Assembly (NCBI GenBank): GCA_950022295.1
Contig: OX465601.1
Location: 174,409,501 to 174,473,500, forward strand
Reading direction: 5' to 3'
Length of the DNA: 64,000 nucleotides
DNA from: Bromus sterilis
Lineage: Eukaryota > Streptophyta > Magnoliopsida > Poales > Poaceae
The translations under genes and the position numbers were made by a program. Each line of letters starts with the position of its first letter. Positions within the stretch are counted from its first letter, which is position 1. Below the pieces are notes generated by a model, which had not been told where the DNA came from, made no database searches, and saw nothing but the letters and a program-made list of their open reading frames with translations. Shown here piece after piece: positions 1 to 10,532 of the stretch.

Positions 1-605
1 CAAATCTCGCTGTTTTGGCCGATTCTGGCCTGTTTCATGGGCTATTAATCGCCGTTTCATGGGCTATTAATCACCATTTGCGGTCCCTCGAGTGATTTCC
101 ACCATTGAGATACCCCAGGGTGCATTTAAGTGTTGGTCATCAACACTTGTAGTTTTGGCCGATTCTGGCCCATTTCATGGGCTATTGATCACCGTTTCAT
201 GGGCTATTAATCACCGTTTTGGGTCCTCGGAGTGATTTCCACCATTAACGAACCCGAGGGTGCATTTAACTGTTGGTCATCAACACTCGCAGTTTTGGCC
301 GATTCTAGCCTATTTCATGGGCTATTAATCACCGTTTCATGGGCTATTAATCACCATTTTGGGTCCCCAGAGTGATTTTCACCATTGACAAACCCCACGG
401 TGCATTTAAGTGTTGGTCATCAAATCTCGCAGTTTTGGCCGATTCTGGCATGTTTCATGGGCTATTAATCACCGTTTGTGGTCCCCGGAGTGATTCCCAC
501 CATTGACGAACCCAGGGTGCATTTACGTGCGTGTCAACAACACTTGCAGTTTTGGCCGATTCTGGCCCGTTTCATGAGCTATTAATCACCATTTCATGGG
601 CTATT
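1..605. repeat. Satellite array, left segment (about 140-bp monomers)
   Basis: Four to five tandem monomers of the family that fills 14963-61214. Each has a core containing GGCCGATTCTGGCC, one or two copies of the 22-bp subrepeat beginning GTTTCATGGGCTATTAAT, and the AGTGATTTCCACCATTGACG block. The monomers are diverged from one another, like the flank at 14963-18990. The last monomer is cut by the retroelement at 605. Counting from AGTGATTCCC at 489 to 605, then from 14963 to the next AGTGATTTC at 14985, gives 139 bp, a normal monomer. The array continues beyond the left window edge. Confidence 0.95.
601..605. other. Target-site duplication, left copy (CTATT)
   Basis: CTATT immediately precedes the LTR terminus TGTCGGG at 606 and recurs directly after the terminal CTGACA at 14957. 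A 5-bp duplication is the normal length for Ty3/gypsy integrases. The bases belong to the 22-bp satellite subrepeat. Confidence 0.92.
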
Positions 606-3600
606 TGTCGGGACCCGGGGTTAGCGTATGCAAGTCCAGTTAAGACATAGTCATATGGAGAGCCGAGAACCGCACCCACTTGTCTAAGCAGACAAGGCCA
701 AGCACTGTACATTCTCGGAAAGCATCGTACGTGTGGGGCATCCCATCCAGGCCGGATGATCAACTGAGATGGGTCCTCATCGTCCGCACACAAGTCAAAT
801 GATATGGGTGGTGAACTCCCATATTCAAAGACATGTCGCGTCAACCATACTACTGACTATCTCAAAACTCTTACATAGACTTACTCCAGCCCGATCACTT
901 AGTCGGGGTCTAGGGCGGGCTCGATCATACCACAAAGTGTGCACGAGACGGAGTCTCGAGCAATCGCATCGCGATGCCCCAAGCTGCGCACATCTAAGGG
1001 CCACTTGGTGTATGAAAGACCGCCAGCCATAACACAACTAAGGTCTCGAAAACCCATACAAAGACATGCATGTTATAAACATACACACAACACACATGCC
1101 TTGTATGAACAGCATGTATCATTGCAATTCTCTACAAAGTGTACATATTTATTGATAACTCTTATAGAGTGTACACAGAGATCACATACATGTGATCCAA
1201 CATTACATTACAAGCGGAAGCAAATTATGTCTGAGTACAGACAAGTTTAACAATTGGCTTAAGAAGCCTTATTTAAACACAAAGCCCTCCACGAGGGAAC
1301 TAGTCGTCTGACTGGGACTAGACTAGTTGGTCTTCAGTCGTCCAGCTCGATGAAGAAGCCACCTTCGGGGTCAGTGGCATCATCTAAAACATAGATTAAG
1401 CAAACGTGAGTACAACGTCGTACTCAGCAAGACTTACATAGGAGCTATACTACTCATGCACATGTATCAAGGTAAAGGGAGGTGGGGTTCACTTGCAGAA
1501 GTGCCAGCTTTGACTTGGCTAGTCCTGAACTACGAGTACCAGACTTTGAGGTAAGAAGCGTACACGATTCCATTACTTTCTCCAACCAATACACCACTAT
1601 GGTGCCTTCCTCGACTTCCCCACGAGGAAGCACGCCATAGCACTCACACTTATCTTGGTGTGTTTTAGAAGTATCCGGTTCAAGTTATCTAATAATCAAG
1701 CTAAGCTTTCCAAGCAGTCCATAACCGCGGACGCGGCTATTCGAATAGTTTTGTTAACCTTGCAAGGGTGTACCACTACACACACATGATCATCATTTAC
1801 CGCCTTTGATCTCGACACCATTCAAGGGGTGCCAGCGAGGATGCTCACCACAACTGTTACCTCATAGCCGATCTAGTCCGAGAAAGCCGCCTACTTGGGT
1901 TGGTTACCACAATCGTGAACCCGGCCGGTTTACCGAAGTGGACCCAAGTGAAGTGTGCGTGGTGCATAAGCCGGTATCGGATGAGTCGTTCTCTCTCTTA
2001 GCAACCAGGCCACAGACCTACCAGAACTCCGAACTATTGCGACATCTGGACATCGAAAGGGATGAGTTAGTAAGTTGAGAGGGGTCAGTGAGCCCAATGT
2101 GTGGTTGTACTCTTCATCTTGGATCACCACACAAGAACTCGTACTAGGGCGGTGTTCAATGAGACAACCCACCGTGTACTCCTACACAGCCTCTCATCGT
2201 TCACCTTGTATTAGGGTCGATTCACCCACACTTTTCTACCAACATCAACGTGATCATTCCCATCCCGACTCACATCACAGTAACAACATGGTATCATACT
2301 AAGCATGCAACAAGCAGTAACATTGCAGGGGCCACATGATATCAACCAACTCCTACATTTGCTAGGATTGTGGTTTGATTGCTACTGTGACAAAATGATA
2401 GGTCATGCAAAGGAATGGGTTCATCTATGTGGTAGAAACGAAGCATGGTGATCATCCTAAACAATGCATAAGCGAGACATGAGAGGGAAGTGGGATTTTA
2501 TCGACATGATCAATGAGGGTTTGCTTGCCTTGCTGACGAGGTTCGGGTTCGGGGTCTTCAACGAAGGTTGCAACCTCTTGCTCCGGTTCCACCTCTACTC
2601 GACAAACAAAGCACGAAGTAGCAATCAATATGAATGCAATGCTCAAGCACATGAATGAATGTTGAAACTTGAACTATAAGTTTTGATGTGTGAGGCAATT
2701 CCATTTAAGTGGAGTATATTGCATTTGAAATGCAAATTCAAACTCCACATTTGAATTCAACATTAACCAAGTTGTATGTGATATAGTTTGATCATTTTGA
2801 AACAACTTCAAATGTGTATGATATGCCTCTGATGTGTGATTGAAATGTAGCATGTTGCCATGGTTCAAGTTGCAAAAATATTTGATTTAAATTTGATTTA
2901 ATTCCATTTAAATCAAATAGCAAAATGCTACTGATCACATTTTAAATTCAACTCAAACAGAGTTGAAAGTTGCATATTTGGAAAGATAATTTTCTCCTGA
3001 TCATTTTTCATATATTATTTGTCCAATTTGGAGTTAATATGAATTTTCTATGAATTTCCAAAGTTTGGGGTATTTTCTGGGATTTCTGGAATTCTTTTAA
3101 TTCAAATAATCTCTGGAAATTCATTTAAATTGATTTATTGCGCAAGTGCTGACGTCAGGGGGGGGGGCTGACACGCCGGCGGCTAAACGCCGGCGACTGG
3201 ACCGCGGCGGCGCTGCACGGGGAGGGCGAATCCGGCCATCATTTGGAGCGCGAAGACCACCATCTTGAAGTTCTTACTTGCGCGCGTCGAACGGGACCAA
3301 AACCAAGAACTGGGGTGCACCGTACGCTCGCCGGCGTCAACTTTTGCGGCGACCTAGCTACGGCCATGATCGAGATATCGTTCCAGGGCACGACTTGATG
3401 CGGGACTAAGCTGGTTCGACGAGGAGGAACACGGGGAACAAGATGGACATCATGGCAGGCTCGATGGCGTAACGGTTGAACGTCTCCATTGGTTCCGGCG
3501 GCGAGGAGCTTCGGCTACCATGGCGGATCCGGCTAGAGTGAGTAATCCAGGGGGAGAAGAGAGGGGTTTCGAACCCGAGCTCACCATGAACTCAGTAGAG

Positions 3601-4556
3601 GTGGTGGCGAGGGCTGGGGTGGCTCAACGGCGGCGGAATTGACGAAGTCCTTCACGGCGGCCGGCGGGAACTCGAGGAAGAATCCGGCGTCTACGAGGGC
3701 TCCGAGCTCGATTCCTTATGCAAAATGGTGAAGACGACGACGACGAAACGCTTGGACACAGTCTTGGGGCTTCTAGGCATCAATGGCCACGCGTGTGCTC
3801 GACGGCGCTCTGGCGTGTTCCTCGGGCGGCGATGAATCGGGCGAGAGAGGAAGGGGAGGTGTTCCTGGAGGGGGGGGGAATGAAGCAGGGCGGCTCCAGG
3901 ATGCGTCTGGACGAAGAGATAAGCTCGGGGGGGGGGGGGGGGGGCCTGGACGCTTGGAGACGTCGCGGTGTCGTCGCCGCCGCGCTCGGCCGCTCCAGCG
4001 AGCTGCTTGGGCGCGCGGGGTAGAAGACGACAAGGGGGAGGCTGGGCTGGGCCGGCCAGGTGGGCTGCGGGGGAACTAGTCGGGCTGCTTCCAGGTAAAT
4101 TCTTTTCCCTTTTCTCTTCTGTTTTCTTTTCTGTTATTTGTTTTGTTGTGCTAGAAAATTAGCTAGGCATTTTATTAAATGCTGAAAACTTTTATGTGGC
4201 CTCATAATAATATTGACTAGCCACTTATAAAGTTTCAACATTTTTAAAATTCAAATAATTTGAATCTTAAATCAAATAGGGGTATTTCTTTAATTCCAAG
4301 GCACTGTTTGAATATTTGAAAAATCTATGAGCATGGGATGGGTCCCACATCACTTGATATGTGATCACACTCATTTATAAGACTTTTCATAAATCTAACA
4401 TGAATTTTTGGAGAAGATTTTTATCTGGCCTTTTGAAATAATTCATCTGGGGGTGTTCCTTCTCCCATTTGGATTTTGAAGTTGATTTCCTTTGAAAATT
4501 TGACATGATGCAAGGTTACTTGATCCTAGCACATTACCTAACAGAGGGTTCTGACA
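606..4556 (-). repeat. 3' LTR of the chromovirus (3951 bp)
   Basis: In element orientation it begins TGTCAGAACCC and ends GGGTCCCGACA, so it has TG...CA termini. It aligns with 10552-14463 along its whole length. By eye I count about 17 substitutions in the first 850 or so plus-strand bases, roughly 2%. Differences include G-run lengths (18 against 10 at 3927-3944) and a 27-bp segment at 3634-3660 missing from the other copy. The U3-side half is AT-rich, followed by a GC-rich block (3150-4080) with the inverted motif CGCCGGCGGCTAAACGCCGG. A minus-strand AATAAA lies near 1147, in the stretch corresponding to a conserved site in the other LTRs. Short ORFs inside the LTR have no recognisable product. 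Confidence 0.95.
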
Positions 4557-4749
4557 ACTCGCCCCCACTCAACAGAATCTCGTCCCGAGATTCAGAAGTC
4601 TGCGGGAGGAAGGTGGGGTACTCGGCACTGAGACGGTCTTCTCTTTCCCACGTAGCTTCTCTTTCGCAGTGGTGTGACCATTGCACTTTCATAAACCTAA
4701 TCTTCTGACGACGAGTGACACGCTCTGCGGAATCAAGAATACGAACGGG
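4534..4749 (-). pseudogene. Chromodomain and C-terminus of pol (broken pol)
   Basis: The C-terminal end of pol holds a chromodomain-like segment (codons at 4615-4749) running from PVRILD to RLSAEYP, with the landmarks KVQWSHH and EREATWERE. In chromoviruses this domain follows integrase and is thought to steer insertion to modified chromatin. Insertion into satellite DNA would fit, but that link is inference. The frame is open here and runs through the polypurine tract; its stop (4534-4536) lies 20 bp inside the 3' LTR, so the last residues are encoded by the tract and the LTR. A second copy, missing everything upstream, is at 14441-14829. Confidence 0.88.
4557..4575 (-). promoter_or_regulatory. 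Polypurine tract (plus-strand DNA primer)
   Basis: On the minus strand the bases just before the 3' LTR read TTGAGTGGGGGCGAGT and abut TGTCAG. A purine-rich run at this position is the standard primer for second-strand synthesis. A second copy with one substitution sits at 14464-14482. Confidence 0.85.
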
Positions 4750-4849
4750 GTATTCTCGATAAGAAAGGTCATCTTGAAGATCAAGCGTTTCATGGTCGAC
4801 TTCGCGGATGGGGTCCTTGAAGCAACGCCTGAGTTGGGACACATGGAAT

Positions 4850-6130
4850 ACATCATGTACTCGGGAGAGGTGCGGAGGTAGTTCAAGTTGGTAGGCAACT
4901 CCTCCACGTTTAGCAATAATGCGGAAAGGTCCGATGTAACATGGGGCCAATTTGCCTTTGATACCGAAACGTTGGGTTCCCTTCAGAGGAGTAACCCGAA
5001 GGTAAGCCTTCTCATCCAGATTGTAGCTCTCTTGCCTATGATGACGATCATAGTAGCTTTTCTGACGAGACTGGGCTGCTTTCAATTGATCATGAACAAT
5101 GCGAACTTGCTCTTCTGCTTCCTTGATCATGTCCGGTCCAAAGAATTGTCTTTCACCGGTTTCTGACCAGTTTAGTGGTGTTCGACATCGTCGTCCATAA
5201 AGGAGTTCAAAAGGAGCCATGTTCAGACTAGATTGAAAACTATTATTATAAGAAAATTCGGCAAATGGAAGAGATTTCTCCCAATTCTTTCCGAATGAGA
5301 TAACACAAGCTCTGACCATGTCTTCAAGAATTTGGTTAACCCTTTCGACTTGACCGCTAGACTGAGGATGGAAAGCTGTACTAAAGGAAAGATGAGTTCC
5401 CATAGCATTCTGAAAGCTTCCCCAAAATCTCGAGGTGAAAAGGCTACCGCGATCAGAATTGATTTCCAAAGGAACACCATGAAGGGATACAATTCTAGAG
5501 ATGTACAAGTCCGCTAACTGGCTAGCAGTTATAGACTCGCGAACCGGAAGGAAGTGAGCAACTTTGGAAAGCCTATCTATGACAACGAAGATGGCATTGT
5601 TTCCTTTCTGGGTTTTTGGAAAGCCGGTGATGAAGTCCATACCGACTTTGTCCCATTTCCACTCGGGAATTGACAAAGGTTGAAGCGTACCAGCAGGTCT
5701 TTGATGTTCTGCCTTAATGCGACGATAAACATCACATTCGGCAACAAATTGAGCAATGTCTCTCTTCATCCTAGTCCACCAAAATCTCTGGCGTAGATCT
5801 CGGTACATTTTTGTGCTACCGGGTTGAATTGAGAGGGGTGTGTCATGGGCTTCTTTGAGGATGAGTTGCCTTAGTTCCTTATTCTTAGGTACTACCAAAT
5901 GATTTTCAAAGAATACCGTTCCTTTGCTATCTGTGGAGAAACATTTAGCAACTCCGCTAGCAATGTTCTCCTTGATCCGGCGAACACCTCGTGCACGCCT
6001 TTGGGAAACTATAATTTGATCCTCAAGAGTTGGTTTCGCCACCAAGGTAGAAAGATAGCCATGAGGAACAATCTCAAGGTTGAGCTTGCGAAAGTCCTCA
6101 TGAAGAAGTGGTTGATACTGTTGTAACATG
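4850..6130 (-). pseudogene. Integrase with GPY/F module (broken pol)
   Basis: Integrase inserts the cDNA into host DNA. The core triad is present: Asp in GMDFITG (5635-5637), Asp in NSDRGS (5452-5454) and Glu in QVERVNQ (5344-5346). The last two are 35 residues apart, the usual DX35E spacing. A GPY/F module (GPFRI, then VHDVFHVSQL) follows, typical of chromoviruses. The N-terminal HHCC zinc finger is damaged: the second His is Gln (5824-5826, LSIQPG) and the last Cys is Tyr (5725-5727, CDVYRR), leaving one His and one Cys of four ligands. This stretch has no stop codon, but it lies downstream of four stops in the polyprotein frame, so it is unlikely to be made as part of a full polyprotein. 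Confidence 0.92.
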
Positions 6131-6149
6131 AGGTTGTTACAATACGACT

Positions 6150-6612
6150 TACGACTTAGTGCATCAGCCATGACATTGGCTTTGCCTGGGGTGTAAGAAA
6201 TTACTACGTCGTAATCTTTTATCAACTCAATCCAGCGTCTTTGCCTGAGATTCAGATCTGGCTGGGTGAAAATGTATTTGAGGCTTTGGTGGTCGGAATA
6301 GATCTCGCAACGGTTACCAAGGAGGTAATGTCGCCAAGTTGTTAGGGCATGAACTACGACAGCGAGTTCAAGGTCATGGGTAGGATAGTTCTCTTCATGT
6401 GGCCGCAACTGGCGCGAAGCATAAGCTACCACATGTCGATCTTGCAGAAGTATGCATCCTAACCCTTGCCGTGATGCATCACAATAGATCTCGAAATCCT
6501 TTTTGGTGTCTGGAGGTGCAAGTACAGGTGCAGAAGTCAATCTTCTTTTTAGCTCTTGAAAGCTTTACTCGCACTTGGGAGTCCATAAGAATTTCTTATC
6601 TTTCTTGAGGAG
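6150..6612 (-). pseudogene. RNase H domain (broken pol)
   Basis: RNase H removes the RNA strand during reverse transcription. The segment from LTSAPVLAPP through FEIYCDASRQGLGC, LELAVVVHAL and IYSDHQSLKY to TPGKANVMADALSR matches the Ty3/gypsy RNase H layout, with acidic residues in CDAS, LELA and YSDHQS. The connection to reverse transcriptase carries two stops in the polyprotein frame: TAA at 6613-6615 and TAA at 6565-6567. The second sits between CE and SFQEL, where relatives usually have Gln, so it probably arose from CAA. Confidence 0.9.
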
Positions 6613-6615
6613 TTA

Positions 6616-7480
6616 AGTTAGAGGCTTTGCAACTTTAGAAAAGTTCTCGACGAAGCGACGGCAATAGCTAGCTAGGCCAAGAAAACTCCTAACTTGCTTA
6701 ACCGATTCAGGTGGAGTCCAGTCAAGGACGGCCTGAACTCTCTCGGGATTCACAGCAATGCCTTTTGCAGAAATCACGTGGCCTAAGTAGGTCACTTCTG
6801 GTAGCCAAAATTCACACTTGGAGAATTTAGCATACAGGCAATGCTCTCTAAGTTTCATCAATACCAGCCTTAGGTGTTCGGCATGTTCTTCTTCGTTCTT
6901 CGAGTATATAAGGATGTCATCGAGGTAAACCACGACGAACTGGTCCAAATACTCCATGAAGATCGAGTTCATCATGCGTGAGAAAGTGGCAGGGGCATTG
7001 GTTAAACCAAACTACATGACGGTGTACTCGTAAAGACCATAACGTGTAGTAAAAGCCGTTTTGGGAATGTCCTCGTTTCGGATCTTGATTTGATGATAAC
7101 CTAATCTCAAATCCATCTTGGAGAAGACAGAGGATCCTTCAAGTTGATCATAAAGATCATTGATCCTGGGCAATGGGTACTTGTTCTTTATCGTCGCTAA
7201 ATTTAGCGGGCGATAGTCTACGCACATCCTTTCTGTTCCATCTTTCTTCGTTACGAACAGAACGGGACAACCCCATGGCGATGAGCTAGGGCGGATGAAG
7301 CCTTTCTCCAACAAAGCTTCCAGTTGGGTTTTAAGCTCAGCTAACTCATGTGGGGCCATTTTGTATGGGCATCTAGAAATTGGTGCGGTTCCTGGGGCAA
7401 GATCCACTATAAACTCTACACATCTGTCGGGTGGCATGCCCGGCAGCTCTTCAGGAAAGACATCCGGGAAGTCACGAACC
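6616..7480 (-). pseudogene. Reverse transcriptase domain (broken pol)
   Basis: The RNA-dependent DNA polymerase of the element. Motifs in order: FPDVFPEEL at the start, KGFIRPSSSPWG, VLFVTKKDGT, CVDYRPLN, KMDLRLGYHQI, an interrupted TVM-FGLTNAP block, and the catalytic VVYLDDILIYS with YLDD at 6916-6927, followed by thumb motifs LGHVIS and SFLGLASYCRRF. A TAG stop at 7012-7014 splits the domain exactly where TVMSFGLTNAP or TVMPFGLTNAP is expected; one base change from TCG would produce it. The frame is otherwise continuous with gag and RNase H, as in the single-polyprotein organisation of these elements. Confidence 0.93.
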
Positions 7481-7619
7481 ACCGGAATATCTTCAAGTTC
7501 GGGAAGGGGAAGTACATTCAAGGAATGCACTTGGGTTCTTGTTCTGGGTGAGGTATAGTTGACTGTTTTGCCTGAAGGGTGGGTGAGTTTCACGGATTTG
7601 CCTTTGCAATCCAGGTAGG

Positions 7620-7932
7620 CATTCTGTCTTGATAGCCAATCCATGCCAAGGATGACATCAATGTCTAAAGACTTGAGGGCTATGAGTGAAGCCAGGAATA
7701 CTAAATCCTCAATTGCAATCTGATTACCATGGCTTACTCTATTAGTTTGCCATCGTGACCCTGGAGTTTGAATAATCATCGGGGTGGACAATTCAACAAA
7801 ACATAACTCATGACGAAGTGCATAACTTTCCGACATGAAATAATGAGATGCTCCTGGGTCGAAAAGAACGGAAGTAGGAACAAAATTGACTGGGAGCGTA
7901 CCAAGAATGACGTCAGTGGTGTCGTCAGTCTC
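7620..7932 (-). pseudogene. Aspartic protease domain (broken pol)
   Basis: The retroelement protease that would cut the polyprotein. It runs from TDVILGTLPVN through the active-site segment to DVILGMDWLS. The catalytic motif reads DPGAS (DPGA at 7849-7860) where the family has DSGAS or DTGAS; the Asp is kept but the next residue has become Pro, which probably impairs activity. The domain is separated from gag by an in-frame TAA at 7933-7935 after VNQIAS. Relatives fuse gag and protease without a stop, so I read this as a nonsense mutation and not as programmed readthrough. Confidence 0.88.
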
Positions 7933-9022
7933 TTAAGAGGCAATCTGGTTCACACGTCCACGAGTGGTGGGAGGAGAGGGTTTGGCGGTGTAGACCTTCT
8001 GGGGTGGCTTGCCACGACCATTGTTGTTTTTGTTGTTGCCTCCGGCACAGGGTGGAGCATTCTGATGCTGGATCTGGTTCTGGGGACACTCGCGAGAGTA
8101 GTGGCCTGCCTGACCACACTTGTAACAGGCTCCAAAAATAGTGCGTGGAGCTGGGTTGTTTGGTGGAGCTGGGTGGAACTGGGTTGGTGGACGAGGCGCC
8201 ACATAGGATGGCCTCGGGGGGTTGTTCTGGCGGAACATGCTGTTTGGGATCCAGATCTTGCGCTTCTGGGAGCCAGAACTGGATGAGCTGTCATCTCTAG
8301 GGTGTTTGCGGAAATCGTTTTGGGTGTTCATGTCCTCGGCCTTAATGGCCTTGTTGACAAGGACCTGGAATGTGGCAAAGTCATCAAGATTGAGCTCACG
8401 ACGAAGTCCAGTGTTGAGGCCACGACGGAACCTCTCTTGTTTCTTGGAGTCGGTGGAGACTTCTTCGGTAGCATAACGAGCCAGTCGGTTGAACTCACGA
8501 CTAAACTCATCAACGGTCCTTCTGCCTTGAGTGAGGTTGCAGAACTCCTCACGTTTGCGGTCCATAAGACCCTTGGGAATGTGGTGCTCGCGGAAGGACG
8601 TGCAGAATTCCTCCCAAGATGCAGGTGGTCCAACGGGACGCATATTCAGAAAGTTCTCCCACCAAGAGCTAGCTACACCTTCGAGGTGATAGGTGGCATA
8701 GCTGACCTTGTCACCAGTTGCAACACGGCCTGCTTGGAGCTTCCTCTCGATGCTGCGAAGCCATTCATCGGTGTCAAGGGGCTCGGTGGAGTAACTGAAA
8801 ACCGGGGGATGAAGTCGAATGAAGTCGTTCAGGGACACCAACTCATTGCGCTGCTGACTGGTGTTGCGTGATGACTTCCAATAGATGGTGAGATTCTCGG
8901 CGGTTCCTCTCGACTTCCATCAGAACCTGTGCCATCGTGGGTGGGGGTGGAAGGTTGCCTTCCTCCTGATCATTTCCACGACCTTGGTTACGACCAACCT
9001 GGCCACGGGTTCCTTGAGACAT
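7933..9022 (-). pseudogene. gag (capsid/nucleocapsid), frameshifted
   Basis: The structural protein of the virus-like particle. The likely start is ATG at 9020-9022 (MSQGTRGQ); the upstream part of that frame has no gag-like sequence. The first 60 or so residues end at a TGA (8843-8845) after HQSAAQ, and the usual continuation RNELVSLNDF appears in a neighbouring frame, so a 1-base indel near 8845-8855 breaks the gene. The main part holds a Retrotrans_gag-type domain (EWLRSIERKL, SSWWENFL, VDEFSREFNRLARYA) and a basic, Pro-rich tail with one zinc knuckle CX2CX4HX4C (CYKCGQAGHYSREC, 8086-8127) that would bind RNA. It ends at TAA 7933-7935, directly before protease in the same frame. Confidence 0.92.
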
Positions 9023-9397
9023 CCTGAAGGTGAAAACCAAAGTCAAACAGAGTTGATTTGAAGAGTCTAATCAAGGTATTGAAGTACTGGAAGGATTACA
9101 GAGCAAAGGAAGTAATCATCTTGACAACATGGTGATAAAGCATACAAGCCATATATTCACAAGCTGTCATACAAACCATACATCATTTTAGTACAAGCAC
9201 TAAGCTAATACAAACGTGATGAAGATGATACATCCTTCAGAGGCACTCTGACTTCCTATACATTATTTATCTAAGCCTCTGGAACTTAGACACCTTGCAT
9301 ACAATATACTACGATACTACTACATCATCACTAAGTAAGACCACAGGCGGTCTCACTCATCTCCATCTCCATAGTAGTCCTCGTAAAAGTTACCCGC
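9023..9397 (-). other. Spacer between extra ORF and gag
   Basis: AT-rich noncoding stretch of 375 bp in the element's leader. I see no motif beyond short chance ORFs on both strands. Confidence 0.6.
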
Positions 9398-10132
9398 TTA
9401 TCCCGGTAGCTGGAGGTGACCATCGGAAAACACGGAGGCTTGTGGACCCTGATATCCATTTGGGCAAGGATGGGGCCTAGGTCCAGCGTAGGGTGGAAGC
9501 AAAGGACCACGGGGTGGAAAAATGCCTCCAATCTCGGGCCAAGCAACTCGAGAAGGCATCTGAGTCCTCACTGGGTAGATCGCATCATGCTCAACTGATC
9601 CAACGCTCACAAAGGGTGTCAAAAGTGTCAGTGCACGATACAGACGAACACGGGTGGCGTGGAGCTCGAAACGGAGAGCGCGTGCATCACGATCTCCGTC
9701 ACTAGCAAACCTAGCAGTCATCCGAAGTGCGGGATCTTCTGCAGAGTGATCTGAGTAGAGTCCGGTGTAATATCCCTCTTCTCCTGGAAGTGCAGCAGGG
9801 ATATAGCGGAAAGAAGTTTCTCTCAGCAAAGTGTGCTCCTCTCTCAGTAGTGTCATACATGAGTATGCAGCATCCTGCACAGCCATGTTCTCGGTAACGC
9901 CAATGCCATGTCCAAAGTGGATAGGCTGGGTGACTCCAACGTGGTGCGGGTAGATCCGGACAATGCAGTGGAACTGCGTCTGGTTGAAGTCATGGAACTG
10001 CTCCTCGACGGTGTACTAAGGGTACCATCGATATCCCACATAGGACATCATCTCGATCAACGTGGCGGGATGGCCACGCACACCGAGGCACCTGGTCAAA
10101 CGAACAATCTGCCGAGGGGGAAGATCTGCCAT
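9398..10132 (-). pseudogene. Extra sense ORF between primer-binding site and gag, unknown function
   Basis: A sense-strand reading frame of 244 codons plus stop in the leader upstream of gag. It starts at ATG 10130-10132 (MADLPPRQIVRLTRCLGVRG) and is interrupted only by a TAG at codon 39 (10016-10018, after YRWYP). An internal Met (9884-9886, MAVQDAAYSC) leaves 162 residues open. I see no gag or pol motif. The N-terminal half has aromatic and His-rich stretches, the middle is Arg- and Leu-rich (RALRFELHATRVRLYRALTL), and the C-terminus is rich in Pro and Gly. One stop in 245 codons suggests former coding capacity. I have the impression that similar ORFs occur in grass Tekay-like elements but cannot confirm it here. 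No function is assigned. Confidence 0.6.
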
Positions 10133-10532
10133 CTGAAACAGAAAGGAGTTTGCAAATGCATCAGATTATGAGATAAACCTGGAATGACTCGGACAGCATA
10201 ACGGCTGTAATTGCAAGAAAAAGACAATTTCTTACAACATGGAAACAACACTTACATACGATGTAATAAAACAGGGAGCATAACCACTCTAACAAACCGA
10301 TCACAACTTTCCTACGGCTACAAGGAAGAAAACAACGAGATGTTCTAATCAGACAGAGGAGAGCCTAGTCCTATCTTCCTGTAGAATAAGATGAGGGTGA
10401 CTCAGAACTCAGAACGAAGGGGGTAAGGAGAAAAAAGAAGCCTTACGTTGTTCCCTTATATACCCAGAGTAACTATATAACTATAGCAAGCTAGACTCAA
10501 CTTCGGCCAAGGCTACTAGTCCTACATACAGT
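10133..10532 (-). other. Element leader upstream of the extra ORF
   Basis: Untranslated leader just after the primer-binding site in element orientation. It holds a TATA-like GGGTATATAAGGG on the minus strand (10453-10465), about 320 bp upstream of the extra ORF start. No other feature is visible. Confidence 0.6.

Noticed and set aside
3718..4162. GC-rich ORFs of 64-101 codons on both strands in the LTR, repeated in the second LTR
   Set aside because: Low-complexity Gly/Arg/Pro translations of a GC-rich LTR block. G-run length differences shift the frames between the two LTRs, which argues against coding.
606..4556. Solo LTR independent of the 10552-14463 LTR
   Set aside because: It directly adjoins the polypurine tract and pol of the same element and has no right-hand target duplication of its own; the matching CTATT is at 14958.
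7933..7935. Programmed stop readthrough between gag and protease
   Set aside because: Three further stops occur in the same frame (7012, 6613, 6565) and gag is also frameshifted, so simple decay explains the stop better.
7810..8871. Long plus-strand ORFs opposite gag (158 and 189 codons)
   Set aside because: Antisense shadows of the gag coding sequence; no recognisable domain, while the minus strand shows gag motifs and a zinc knuckle.
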